Positions 10,855 through 20,548 of a stretch of 64,000 bases of DNA are shown here, piece after piece; the stretch's first letter is position 1, and each line of letters begins with the position of its first letter. Source of the stretch: Nilaparvata lugens (Eukaryota; Arthropoda; Insecta; Hemiptera; Delphacidae); NCBI RefSeq assembly GCF_014356525.2, contig NC_052510.1:51737119-51801118 (forward strand), in the 5' to 3' direction. Below the pieces are notes generated by a model. It had not been told where the DNA came from and ran no database searches. It worked only from the letters and a program-made list of their open reading frames with translations. Position numbers and translations under genes: made by a program.

Positions 10855-12498
10855 ATATTTTTTTATGCAATCTTTTCCCGCATTTAGTGCACATGAGACG
10901 AGTGTTTTTCAAGCAAATCACACATCTGCCTGGTGATGTTGCAGACAAATGATGATTTATTCCATCAAAGCGAACATCCTCAATTGTTTTTGCAGTTGGT
11001 CCACCAAGTGGAATTCTCACAGTGTCTCTTCTTATGAGTGAAATGGCAACTGACCATCGAAAATCTTTGTGAGTCACACTACTGTTTGGATTCAAATATT
11101 GGTAAAATCTGAAGCCAGCCACAACTCCCATGTTCAGCGCATTCGAAATCAGGTTCCACCACCATTTCTTTGAGCAGAGACATGGCCATTCCTTCATTAT
11201 ACATTTTGATACAGTGAGGCTGTGGTACATCTTTCCTTTTTTCCTGCTTCACTCTTCTTTTGGTTATATGCAATGGCTGGACGGCAAAGCAATTGCTGGC
11301 GACTGTTACCACAGCATTGTCATTCCACTTCACACAACTTACCTACCTCCCCTTCTGAATAGTTATCAAAGCAGCCTCGGTCTTGTTTTGTAACTCATTT
11401 GAAGAGAGTAAGAGACATTTTTTTGTTCTATTCTCTCGAACTGTCCCACAAGCCCTGGAACCAGACTCTCCTAGCTCTTTGAGAAGATTATAGCTTGTGA
11501 AAAAATGTCAAAATACACAATGTGCTGAGCTGGATTCTCAACAGCCTGAAGCAAGCCTCTCACCACTCTCGAGCCAAGAGGCGATGTGTCAGCTTCACCA
11601 GCTTTTCCACAGTAAATGGACATGTTGTATGGGAAACCATCCATTCCACAGAGCATCCAAACTTTGAACCCAAAGCGTATTGGTTTGTTCTTTATGAACA
11701 TTTTTGCGGAATAATGACCATGGTAGGGTACCATCGACTCATCAATGCTCAAACTCTCATGATATACTCCAAATTGTTGGCATTTTTCATTCAGCTTATC
11801 ATAAAGTTTAGTGTTACCCAGCTGGTTATTGTCAGCTACATGAAGATATTTTTTATGAACTTGAACCTATTCGCTCATACTTTCAGAAAATATTGGAGCA
11901 CTCAAATCAGGAACAGTTGACCAGCAATCACTCTCTGAAGGCAGATAATGATATCCACTAACAAAAAGGAGTCTCAAAAACACAATCATTTCCTTGTAAG
12001 ACACCTCAAATGAATGATCATTTTTATCCCTCCTAGCATACAGATTTGTCTGCTCTGTTATAAACTCAATTATTTCAGGTGAGAAAAAATTTCAAATTTA
12101 GATTTTCAAAAATCCCACTTTATTTACTGGTTCTGGCCCACATTTGAATAGAACTTCCTCACTTTTCCTCCAATTTGGGATTTCTCTATCAGATTTGTTG
12201 CTTGTCCATGCACACGTTTAGTCTTTTTTGTTGGCACCTCCACCTCAGTTACCGGTGCTTCCACATCATCAGATCTTACCTCAAGTTCAACTGCTCCTGG
12301 AATTTCAGTTGGCAGTGTTGTTATATCCAAACCGTCATCAGGGAGAATCTCTTCGCCACTGTTGTAATTCATGTCTCCAGACTCTGGAAGCAAGATACAT
12401 ATGGTTGCTTCTGTCACATCTGGTGATTCTTCTACGATTTTCACTGCCTCCCGTAGGTACTTCAATCTTGATACGGGCCTGTAAAAGAGAGTACACAA
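10855..12498 (-). pseudogene. piggyBac/PGBD-like transposase, multiply frameshifted
   Basis: Order on the minus strand: an acidic N-terminal region (about 12498-12124, with TKKTKRVHGQA and KVRKFYSN), a degraded middle, the core around 11471-11752 with MSIDESMVPYHGHYS (first Asp) and KPIRFGFKVWMLCG, the next segment at about 11080-11393, and a C-terminal segment with KKWWWNLISNALN and a cysteine-rich end CVICLKNTRLMCTKCGKRLH. The order is right for a PGBD3-like transposase, but several frame breaks separate the parts, so no transposase can be made. The LTR element inserted just upstream (12821-19802) probably landed in the 5' region of this piggyBac copy. Confidence 0.75.
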
Positions 12499-12820
12499 TA
12501 CTTATTAGGAATATAATTGTAATGAATAATGTGAACAATCTTCACAATTGACCTAAGAATAGTGGATGCAAACGAACAATTATTCAAATCCATTTTTTTA
12601 TAATAATATAACAGTATGAATATTGCTTTTTAGCTAGACCTATTTTTTATGATAATAAATACTTGTTCAGAATTGGGATTAATTAATTCATTTCTTCATC
12701 ATATTGATAGAACTGAGCCAGAGTAATGAATTGCTCAAATAGAAGTATCATAGACTTCATATTGATATTACTTAGAACAAGATACAACCTACACTAAGAT
12801 CAAGTAAGATTTCATTATAA

Positions 12821-14106
12821 TGTAACCGAACTAGGGGTTGGGGTGGTGCGGCAGAAAAACAAAGATGTCCGACAAATGCTTATATTCTACACCCTTCTCC
12901 TTCGGGGCACAAGGGTGGCCTTGCCAAATTCTCTTATTAACTAACTGCAAGAATAAAACTATCTCAACAGAATATAATTACTACAGGTTCTGAAACTCCA
13001 AAATTTATACTACTAATCTTGATGAATATCAGAAATCTAAAATGAGCACAATATTTTCATTCATAAGATTTGGTTGATTAAAATAAGAGAACAATTCTAT
13101 TAGTGGTCAATACTTGTCCCAGAATCTACAAGACTATTCTACTAACTTCAATGAATATCAAAAATCTATAGCTAACACAGTATTCTCATTCAATAATAAT
13201 TGGTTAATTGAATTAAGGAACAGAACTATAAGTTGTCAATAATTGTCCCAGAATCGACAAAATTGCCCTACTAATTTCATTTAATATCAAGAAGGAAATA
13301 AACTAAAATTACACAATAAAAGATTCAAATTATAAATTCTCCAATAAGGATTCAAATGAAATTAGAAATTAAATTAACAAACTCAAAGAAAAAAACTAAA
13401 ATCGAATTAATGATTACAAAATTAAAATTGTTCAATAGCCTAATCAGATAACACATAAACTCTCCAATATAGATTCAATTTAAAATCGAAATTAAATTGT
13501 CAAAAGTCAAAGAAAAATCTAAAATTGATTAAATGATAAAAATTTAAAAATCGTTCTATAACCTAATCAAGATAACAATATCCACCGGTCATTTACTCTC
13601 TTTCTCTTTCCATTAGAAGCTATCAGAATAATTATTCAAAATTCTTGTTACTTGATCAACAAAACCGAAGGGAGCCCGCCCTAGTCTGCCTGTAGTTAAA
13701 AACAACTAATTTTGGACTGAATTCGATAATGGGTAAATGCTCGAGTTTTTCACTCACCAATCGCCATCAATAGTAAAAGAACTGATAACACCATTATGCT
13801 GTAAGGATAGTCCAGTGGAACCCATCCAGGCTGGATACGCTCGCTAACACTGTCTCTCGGCTACTGCGCCGTTTTTTAAAATTCTATTAGCAATGAGCTA
13901 ATATTTCTCTAGCCTGGGAAAAGTTTTCCCACTAGAATAAAAATCATGCCACTGTCAAGAGAGAGAAAGAGAGTACTAATTCTACTTGAGTTAGACAGAG
14001 ACACTGTCTTGCGCTGTTGCTAATGCCAGGCGCTAAAATGCTGAGGCATCAGCCATTGTTAAAATCACCATCACTTTTTCATCAATATGATTTCCACTCT
14101 ATTACA
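12821..14106 (-). repeat. 3' LTR of the RdRp-Env element
   Basis: 1286 bp, starting TGTAACCGAACTAGG and ending CTCTATTACA on the plus strand. It matches 18517-19802 with only four differences noticed (around 13264, 13281, 13722 and 13819-13821). No ORF. The polypurine tract abuts its inner edge, which identifies it as the 3' LTR for a minus-strand element. Confidence 0.93.
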
Positions 14107-14120
14107 TTACCCTCCCCTTC
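14107..14120 (-). other. Polypurine tract of the RdRp-Env element
   Basis: On the minus strand the sequence directly before the 3' LTR is GAAGGGGAGGGTAA, a purine run of the type used to prime plus-strand DNA in LTR retroelements. It lies 17 bases after the Env stop codon. Confidence 0.85.
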
Positions 14121-14137
14121 AAATAAGAGGGTGGGTT

Positions 14138-17100
14138 TCACTTGGGGAGCTTTGCTCCGTCACTTTCACAAGCACTGGAGCCTTGCTCCGTCACTGGCAC
14201 AGGATTCATCTCGATGCACTCTGCTGCTGGTTGGTCTTCGGCTGCTGATGATGGTCCTGGGGTTGGAGTAGTCACGACCTTGTGGCTTCTCCATGGCAAC
14301 TGTAGAGATCCCCTCCAGTACAGCAGGATTGCACAGGTGGTGACCGCCAAGAGGCCTCCACCAAATGCCAGCAAGATGATGGTGGTGTGCTCAGCCTCTG
14401 CCTCAAGGTCAAAATCTGCCAATCTCTGGTGGATGTTGTCCAGGGTGGTCTCGGGTAGGCCTGAGGTTCCCCTCCAATAGGGTCCCTCCTGCTTTATGTC
14501 GCTCATCAACTTCTGCAGCTCTGGTGGCCCCTGGGTGTTCCTTGGAAGTTGGAGCACCATGGGCAGGGGTGCTGCCATGGTCAATACTTGCTTGGGCAGC
14601 TCCAAATCCCCTCCAGCTCTAGTAGTTGGTAGCAGGTCATAGAGGTTGGTGGAGAGGGTACAGCCAGCTGTTGCTTTGACCTCACCAAGGCCAGTGATGT
14701 CAACTTGGGTGACGGTGGTCTTGTCTCCTTGCCGGCAGTGGGACACCAATCGCTCAGAGGTGGCCACGCTGTAGATCCACACGTTTCTGGGTCCATCCCA
14801 GATCCAGGTATCAGGGGGTTGGCCCAGTAATGCAGTTCTAGGGCAAAGTTGTAGGGCTGTGGCTGAATCCTCCAGGAACAGCGCACTCAGACAGGATAAC
14901 TGGTGACTCTTGAACACAGGCAACTGAGCTGGGCAGATGATTACCTCGCCAGGTAAACATTGGGCAAGCAGCTCTTGGGTTGGTTCTGCATATCGTTGCC
15001 GATCCTCACTGATGAGGAGGTGATGCTGGTGTAGATGCACATGGGTTGCCAGGTGGTTGGTCTGATCCGCAACCGGAATGGAATGGGCCTGAAACAACTC
15101 AAATCGCCTTCCTGCTTCCGTCAGTGGTAAGTCTACCAGGATCTTGATGATGCCATCCACTGAGATTGCCCGAGTCTGAGCTAGCCGGTAGTAGTGATAA
15201 GACTGGTCCGGCCCCTCTAACAGCCCTAACCCCCTTGGCAGACTAGTTTGGACTTTGACAAGAAGTTTCCCTAACTCATAAGGAGTGATTAAGCCTACGC
15301 TAAACTTATTCCTAGATACATTTTCTATGGCTAACAACAAATTTCTTAATTCTAATAACCCAGTCATGACCGCCAGCTCTAAGTCCTGTAACTTAGTCAT
15401 GATGTTTACTGTAATCTGTAAAAGTGTGTCATCTTTTGAGATTTTCTGATTCACCTGGTTTGCCCATGCACCAATTGCTTCTGCTTCCTTGCTGAATCTT
15501 GCCACAAGTTGTCGGATCAGTACGGTATTTGCCTGCGTTCGTCGGCTCAGCTGTCGGGTTACGGTTACGTGTTCATGCTGAAGGTGGACAATCTCTGCGG
15601 TTTGTCCCTTCAGATGCTCTATGGTTCTCTCGAGGTGCTCCACATCCTCCTGCTCAGCTGTTCCAAACAGCATTCTCATTACTTTTCCTCCCAGGTTCAT
15701 CAGGCCTCGACGAGGTCGTCCTGATGGTAATAAGTCCTTAAATGAAATATCGCATTGCTTGAGATAGTAAAGCTCGAGGGCGTAGAGCCCTGATTCGAGT
15801 GTTGCCAAGGTTAAGTTCTTCGTATTCAACAGCCTTCTGCACCAATGTTGGCACACCTTCTTAACTTGGGCTCCAAACCTGGCTGAGCGGAGATCCGTCG
15901 CTGGAGCTGGTATGTTCACCTGGCCTAAAAGGTACCGCCTGTAGACTGCCTTACTGACTCTCTTCTTGTAGTGTTTTAGCCACTCGACGAACTCAGGATG
16001 AATGTACTTTGCTTCTGTTTGGTCCTCGATGATTTGCTGCTTGATGAAGGGAAGTGCCTGGACAGCCACACCTTGGATGTTCCACAAAATGTCGGGGTCT
16101 GGGACTGGATCACACTCGTGGAAAACTTGTAGTTGTGCGCGCACGTCTACCTCCTCCCAGTCGAGCCGGACCTCCTTTGTCAAGAGTTGTGGGGTATAAC
16201 CCCATGTCTGAAGTAGATTTTGTTCAAATGCCGTCTTAATGCTACCTTTGAGCTCAATCTCATAGCGAGCGAGTCTGCTACTCCATTTACCTAAGCGGAT
16301 GTTTGTCTTGTTTGGCTCCACGATCCAAGACGGTCGCCAGTATTTTCCATCCCACTCTGTCTGTAGACGGTTACCGAGCTGGCATTGGTGTGGGATACCT
16401 GCACCACCGTATGCTGCCGGGAGGAGCATAAAGCCCAAGGCTTTATCTCTTTCTACACCTGCCTGTCTCGCATCCTCCAGCATCAACGATCCAACCTTGT
16501 CCGCGTCAGCCCCTCGCTGAATCAACAAACTCCACACAGATATGCGCCCGTACAACCTCATAGGTTTTATCAACTCCGGAACCTTGATGGGATTGCGGTA
16601 CAGGATTGAGAGCATACTTCTCGCCCTATAGCCAGTTATGGTACTAGGCTCATACGATTTTCGCAGGAATTTGGCTCTGACACGGGAAATGTATGTCTTT
16701 TCTGGGTGTACATCGTAGCCTATATAGGCGTACCATTCTATGATTCTGACAGCGTCACTGTAATTGGTTGTGGTAAAGAGTATATCATCACCCTGAGCGA
16801 TGAGGTTGTCAAAGACTACCCGACTACCTTTTTCCTCCTGCGCGAGGTCGACAATGACAAGAAAACTGCAAAGATTCAGCATAGTATCGAGGAGAGCGGT
16901 CCACCGCCAGCCGCTAGGGATGCCATTCTCCCACGTTGTCTCTCTCGCACCTATTTTCACAACTGGAGGTTGTCTGAATATGCTATCGAACAACACATTG
17001 AAGTAGTGGATGAACTCTGCGTCTTGTATTTGATGTTGAATTCCGTCCCGGAGCGCACAGAAAATTGCTTTGATGGACTTCTTGCTCTGCATATTGTCAA

Positions 17101-18403
17101 AAGAGCCTTGATCCAAGGGCACCTTATAAACTGAAGAAGACTCCATTAGGTTTACCATTCGCAAGTCGTACTCCTCTTTCTGATGCGCTGACATGAACAG
17201 TGACGATACAGGACAGTTCTTAAAACCTCGCTCTACCCATTGAGACAGGAAATTCATCAGCCTATTCGAGTGGTCACCGCATTTTACGACAGGTCTAGAC
17301 TTTCCCTGTTCACTCTTCTCCATAACTGTCATTGACTCCCTTCTCACCTTGTTCATGTCCAAAAGGACATCGTCGTCGTCAAAATATACACCTGCAACTG
17401 CTTTCATACCTTTACTGCGTTTCGTCTTGTGTGCTATTTCAACTGTTGTCTTGCCACCTGTGCCGGCCTTACCTTGAAGCCATTGGCCTGTGCTTATCCA
17501 TTCGGCTGCGCTCAAGGTTTCTTCAGGTGCCTTCCACCAAGTATCTATGACATACCTCATCTTCTTGTAGATCAAATCACAATAATAATCCTCTCCTATG
17601 TTCCGACCGATAGGTTTTTCGTTGTGTAGCCAATCTACTGCATCCTCCCACATACTGTCTAACCCAAGGTAAGGGTGGTACCCCAGCATACTTTCCCAGT
17701 AACAGTGTATTCTCCAATGTGCTGATACGTATGTGCCACCCTTCTTGTATAGTCCTGTAACCTTCTTAAAGTAGGCGCACAGCTTGCACAAACAGAAGTC
17801 GTTACTAAGTCTTTTTCTTCTGTACCATTCTTCTATGAGCGGCCTCACCTCGCTAGGGTTAGTGGAAAAGAGGTATAAATTGAAGTTGTCCTCTAAAAAC
17901 CCTTTATCAGGTATAGTTTTCTGGATATGCCGGGTATTGAATCGCCTCAGATGTTGAACAAACTTGGGTTGCTCGCTATTATACGCCCTGGGATGGTTGC
18001 AGAAACATGGTTTTTCTCGGATCTCATTGAGTAACTTGTTCTCGAATTCTTCGAATACTGCGCCGTCCCAGTTCTCATCTAGCAGCAGCCTAGTTAGACA
18101 TTTAGTAGTGCTGGCTGGGCGATCTCCTCTTGTACTGCCACCTCTGCCAGCATTCTGTTGTCTTCTCGTGCAGCCTGTTCCTGTTCTGCACGCTCGGCAT
18201 TGTCCGCATGGTGTGCAATCTCCTCTGGCTGGGGCTCCGTTAGCATGGGTCGACCGGCTCCTATAGCCTAACCGTGCCTCCGGTTTGTCGGAAGATTTTT
18301 CAAACCGAGCGGCTTGTAGATATAGTTGGACGAAATCGTGGGTGCTGCGTCCGGTGCAGGCGGTCCCGCCAACCACAGACCCGTGATAAGCTGCTTTGAG
18401 CAC
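14138..18403 (-). CDS. Fused dsRNA-virus-type RdRp and errantivirus/baculovirus-F-type Env
   Basis: One uninterrupted 1421-codon frame. Residues about 110-890 are an RNA-dependent RNA polymerase: motif F EQGKSRPVVK (about 370), motif A VPLDQGSFDN (Asp431, Asp436), motif B SGWRWTALLDTMLN (Ser497 on), motif C AQGDDILF (Gly538-Asp539-Asp540), then EKTYISRVRAKFLRKSYEP. All key acidic residues are present. Motif B resembles toti-like (Ghabrivirales) enzymes, but the family is not certain. Residues from about 893 are Env: an RPRR furin-type site, a GLMNLGGKVMRMLFGTAE fusion-peptide region, heptad helices, a VDLPLTE region typical of Baculo_F, conserved cysteines, and a membrane span near 1350-1375 with a short tail. 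No F2 fragment or signal peptide precedes the furin site. The listed start is a GTG; the frame is open to 18466 with no AUG in roughly its first 220 codons, so frameshifting, splicing or non-AUG initiation would be needed. Confidence 0.85.
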   Translation of the reverse strand: MLKAAYHGSVVGGTACTGRSTHDFVQLYLQAARFEKSSDKPEARLGYRSRSTHANGAPARGDCTPCGQCRACRTGTGCTRRQQNAGRGGSTRGDRPASTTKCLTRLLLDENWDGAVFEEFENKLLNEIREKPCFCNHPRAYNSEQPKFVQHLRRFNTRHIQKTIPDKGFLEDNFNLYLFSTNPSEVRPLIEEWYRRKRLSNDFCLCKLCAYFKKVTGLYKKGGTYVSAHWRIHCYWESMLGYHPYLGLDSMWEDAVDWLHNEKPIGRNIGEDYYCDLIYKKMRYVIDTWWKAPEETLSAAEWISTGQWLQGKAGTGGKTTVEIAHKTKRSKGMKAVAGVYFDDDDVLLDMNKVRRESMTVMEKSEQGKSRPVVKCGDHSNRLMNFLSQWVERGFKNCPVSSLFMSAHQKEEYDLRMVNLMESSSVYKVPLDQGSFDNMQSKKSIKAIFCALRDGIQHQIQDAEFIHYFNVLFDSIFRQPPVVKIGARETTWENGIPSGWRWTALLDTMLNLCSFLVIVDLAQEEKGSRVVFDNLIAQGDDILFTTTNYSDAVRIIEWYAYIGYDVHPEKTYISRVRAKFLRKSYEPSTITGYRARSMLSILYRNPIKVPELIKPMRLYGRISVWSLLIQRGADADKVGSLMLEDARQAGVERDKALGFMLLPAAYGGAGIPHQCQLGNRLQTEWDGKYWRPSWIVEPNKTNIRLGKWSSRLARYEIELKGSIKTAFEQNLLQTWGYTPQLLTKEVRLDWEEVDVRAQLQVFHECDPVPDPDILWNIQGVAVQALPFIKQQIIEDQTEAKYIHPEFVEWLKHYKKRVSKAVYRRYLLGQVNIPAPATDLRSARFGAQVKKVCQHWCRRLLNTKNLTLATLESGLYALELYYLKQCDISFKDLLPSGRPRRGLMNLGGKVMRMLFGTAEQEDVEHLERTIEHLKGQTAEIVHLQHEHVTVTRQLSRRTQANTVLIRQLVARFSKEAEAIGAWANQVNQKISKDDTLLQITVNIMTKLQDLELAVMTGLLELRNLLLAIENVSRNKFSVGLITPYELGKLLVKVQTSLPRGLGLLEGPDQSYHYYRLAQTRAISVDGIIKILVDLPLTEAGRRFELFQAHSIPVADQTNHLATHVHLHQHHLLISEDRQRYAEPTQELLAQCLPGEVIICPAQLPVFKSHQLSCLSALFLEDSATALQLCPRTALLGQPPDTWIWDGPRNVWIYSVATSERLVSHCRQGDKTTVTQVDITGLGEVKATAGCTLSTNLYDLLPTTRAGGDLELPKQVLTMAAPLPMVLQLPRNTQGPPELQKLMSDIKQEGPYWRGTSGLPETTLDNIHQRLADFDLEAEAEHTTIILLAFGGGLLAVTTCAILLYWRGSLQLPWRSHKVVTTPTPGPSSAAEDQPAAECIEMNPVPVTEQGSSACESDGAKLPK
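18094..18246 (-). CDS. Short Ala/Glu/Gln-rich ORF overlapping the RdRp frame
   Basis: A 50-codon frame with a real ATG (18246), preceded in frame by a stop, running in the 0 frame relative to which the RdRp frame is -1. It begins MLTEPQPEEIAHHADNAERA and is rich in Ala, Glu and Gln, helix- or coiled-coil-like. The overlapping RdRp frame in the same stretch is an implausible Arg/Gly/Cys/Thr mix, so this frame is the more likely real one here. It ends where RdRp-like sequence begins. A -1 relation fits the gag-to-pol layout of toti-like viruses, but I find no canonical slippery heptamer. It could be the remnant of a gag or capsid gene or a leader ORF. Confidence 0.45.
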   Translation of the reverse strand: MLTEPQPEEIAHHADNAERAEQEQAAREDNRMLAEVAVQEEIAQPALLNV

Positions 18404-18501
18404 AAAAGAGTATATGCAGCATCTTTTAAGCCCAATGTTTGTACCTCGGTATGTTCCCAGTTTTTAATATGGGTACTGAGCCCCCAGCCCCAGAAGAGAC
18501 A

Positions 18502-18511
18502 CCTGACACCA
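18502..18511 (-). other. Primer binding site, tRNA-Leu-like
   Basis: On the minus strand, five bases after the 5' LTR, the sequence is TGGTGTCAGG. This complements the 3' end (CCTGACACCA) shared by many eukaryotic tRNA-Leu species. The match does not extend beyond about ten bases. Its position is exactly where minus-strand primer sites sit. Confidence 0.7.
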
Positions 18512-18516
18512 AATTA

Positions 18517-19802
18517 TGTAACCGAACTAGGGGTTGGGGTGGTGCGGCAGAAAAACAAAGATGTCCGACAAATGCTTATATTCTACACCCTTCTCCTTCG
18601 GGGCACAAGGGTGGCCTTGCCAAATTCTCTTATTAACTAACTGCAAGAATAAAACTATCTCAACAGAATATAATTACTACAGGTTCTGAAACTCCAAAAT
18701 TTATACTACTAATCTTGATGAATATCAGAAATCTAAAATGAGCACAATATTTTCATTCATAAGATTTGGTTGATTAAAATAAGAGAACAATTCTATTAGT
18801 GGTCAATACTTGTCCCAGAATCTACAAGACTATTCTACTAACTTCAATGAATATCAAAAATCTATAGCTAACACAGTATTCTCATTCAATAATAATTGGT
18901 TAATTGAATTAAGGAACAGAACTATAAGTTGTCAATAATTGTCCCAGAATCGACAAAATTACCCTACTAATTTCATTAAATATCAAGAAGGAAATAAACT
19001 AAAATTACACAATAAAAGATTCAAATTATAAATTCTCCAATAAGGATTCAAATGAAATTAGAAATTAAATTAACAAACTCAAAGAAAAAAACTAAAATCG
19101 AATTAATGATTACAAAATTAAAATTGTTCAATAGCCTAATCAGATAACACATAAACTCTCCAATATAGATTCAATTTAAAATCGAAATTAAATTGTCAAA
19201 AGTCAAAGAAAAATCTAAAATTGATTAAATGATAAAAATTTAAAAATCGTTCTATAACCTAATCAAGATAACAATATCCACCGGTCATTTACTCTCTTTC
19301 TCTTTCCATTAGAAGCTATCAGAATAATTATTCAAAATTCTTGTTACTTGATCAACAAAACCGAAGGGAGCCCGCCCTAGTCTGCCTGTAGTTAAAAACA
19401 ACTAATTTTGGACTGAATTTGATAATGGGTAAATGCTCGAGTTTTTCACTCACCAATCGCCATCAATAGTAAAAGAACTGATAACACCATTATGCTGTAA
19501 GGATAGTCCAGTGGAACCCGTCCAGGCTGGATACGCTCGCTAACACTGTCTCTCGGCTACTGCGCCGTTTTTTAAAATTCTATTAGCAATGAGCTAATAT
19601 TTCTCTAGCCTGGGAAAAGTTTTCCCACTAGAATAAAAATCATGCCACTGTCAAGAGAGAGAAAGAGAGTACTAATTCTACTTGAGTTAGACAGAGACAC
19701 TGTCTTGCGCTGTTGCTAATGCCAGGCGCTAAAATGCTGAGGCATCAGCCATTGTTAAAATCACCATCACTTTTTCATCAATATGATTTCCACTCTATTA
19801 CA
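18517..19802 (-). repeat. 5' LTR of the RdRp-Env element
   Basis: 1286-bp partner of 12821-14106, same TG/CA ends. As the 5' LTR of a minus-strand element it should carry the promoter; the sequence is AT-rich, with GAGAGAGAAAGAGAG on the plus strand near 19655, but I cannot assign a specific promoter box. Confidence 0.93.
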
Positions 19803-20094
19803 ATAAATTCACTATGATTCGAAAATAAATATAGCATTATAATCTGAAATACTTACCAAAAAAATTTTGGTTGATCCATTCTTACAACAGTAGTCAATTC
19901 TCATGAAAATAGAAATAAAAACAGGAGCACAAAGTTATCTCACTCTCAGCAAAAGCTAATACAATGGAGTAGGCTCTATGAATAACTTATGCAGAGTAAA
20001 CTGACTGCAAAGTAAACACTGTCTAGCTCGGTACCAATTGCACAAATCAAAATTATTGTATTATCGAATTGACTACCAACATTACACATTCGAA

Positions 20095-20548
20095 AAAGCA
20101 ACCATTGAAGTAACCATCGTTTCCAAAATGGGACATGCTTGACTTTCAACAGATACCGCCAAAGATACCAACGTTCCCAAAATGGGACATACAAAAAAAT
20201 CTGCTTGTAGTTTATATTCTAATGGATAAACTCGTATCATTTATGTCACATGATGAAGACTAATGTTTTTTTCATGGATTATATATGAAAAAAGTTACGT
20301 TAATGCTTCAGGGAAAAAGTTATTGACAAATATCAGAAGTGAGTGAAAATTTTCCCATTTCACTATTTTTGAAGTGAATAAAACAGAGAAATGAACAATA
20401 AATTGGCAAACTAAAAATATAACATAATTTTACGATACTCTTACTTCAATTTAAGCTCAAGACACCAATCCAAAACCTCTTTTGTACATCACAAAAAGAT
20501 TATGAAGTTATGTTCCCAAAAAGGGAACGTTGGTCTCTGAAAGGTTAA
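20095..20548. repeat. piggyBac-type terminal region (end of the 10.9-12.5 kb copy?)
   Basis: Two copies of a CCAAAATGGGACAT motif preceded by CGTT lie near 20121-20138 and 20172-20190. A related inverted form (CCCAAAAAGGGAACGTTGGT) lies near 20514-20533 and is followed by CTCTGAAAGG and TTAA (20545-20548). A TTAA-bounded end with subterminal repeats is what a piggyBac element shows. I infer that this is the 5' end of the transposase remnant at 10.9-12.5 kb, separated from it by the LTR element. The matching left end was not found. Confidence 0.4.

Larger units (their letters stand above)
12821..19802 (-). mobile_element. LTR element carrying viral RdRp and Env, no gag-pol
   Basis: Two 1286-bp direct repeats begin TG and end CA. 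They are flanked by ATAA at 12817-12820 and 19803-19806, a 4-bp target duplication as made by Ty3/gypsy and errantivirus integrases. By eye I count four substitutions between the repeats, so the insertion is young. Read on the minus strand, the order is 5' LTR, a tRNA-like primer site, a short leader, one 4.3-kb frame (RdRp then Env), a polypurine tract, 3' LTR. The internal region is only 4410 bp and has no capsid, protease, reverse transcriptase, RNase H or integrase. The element therefore has complete cis-signals for retrotransposition but no enzymes and must have been copied in trans. I know of no described family with this content. Confidence 0.9.

Noticed and set aside
16780..16800. GDD as a retroelement reverse transcriptase motif
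   Set aside because: Reverse transcriptases here use YADD/YMDD. The surrounding motif A (DQGSFD), motif B (SGWRWT) and motif F fit viral RNA-dependent RNA polymerases, not RT.
16706..17134. Plus-strand open frames across the RdRp-Env region (also near 14142, 15499, 16299)
   Set aside because: They are antisense to a long frame with clear polymerase and envelope motifs, share its codon structure, and show no domain of their own.
18094..18130. Canonical -1 slippery heptamer between the 50-codon ORF and the polymerase frame
   Set aside because: No XXXYYYZ sequence is present in the overlap; the -1 relation alone is not enough to claim programmed frameshifting.
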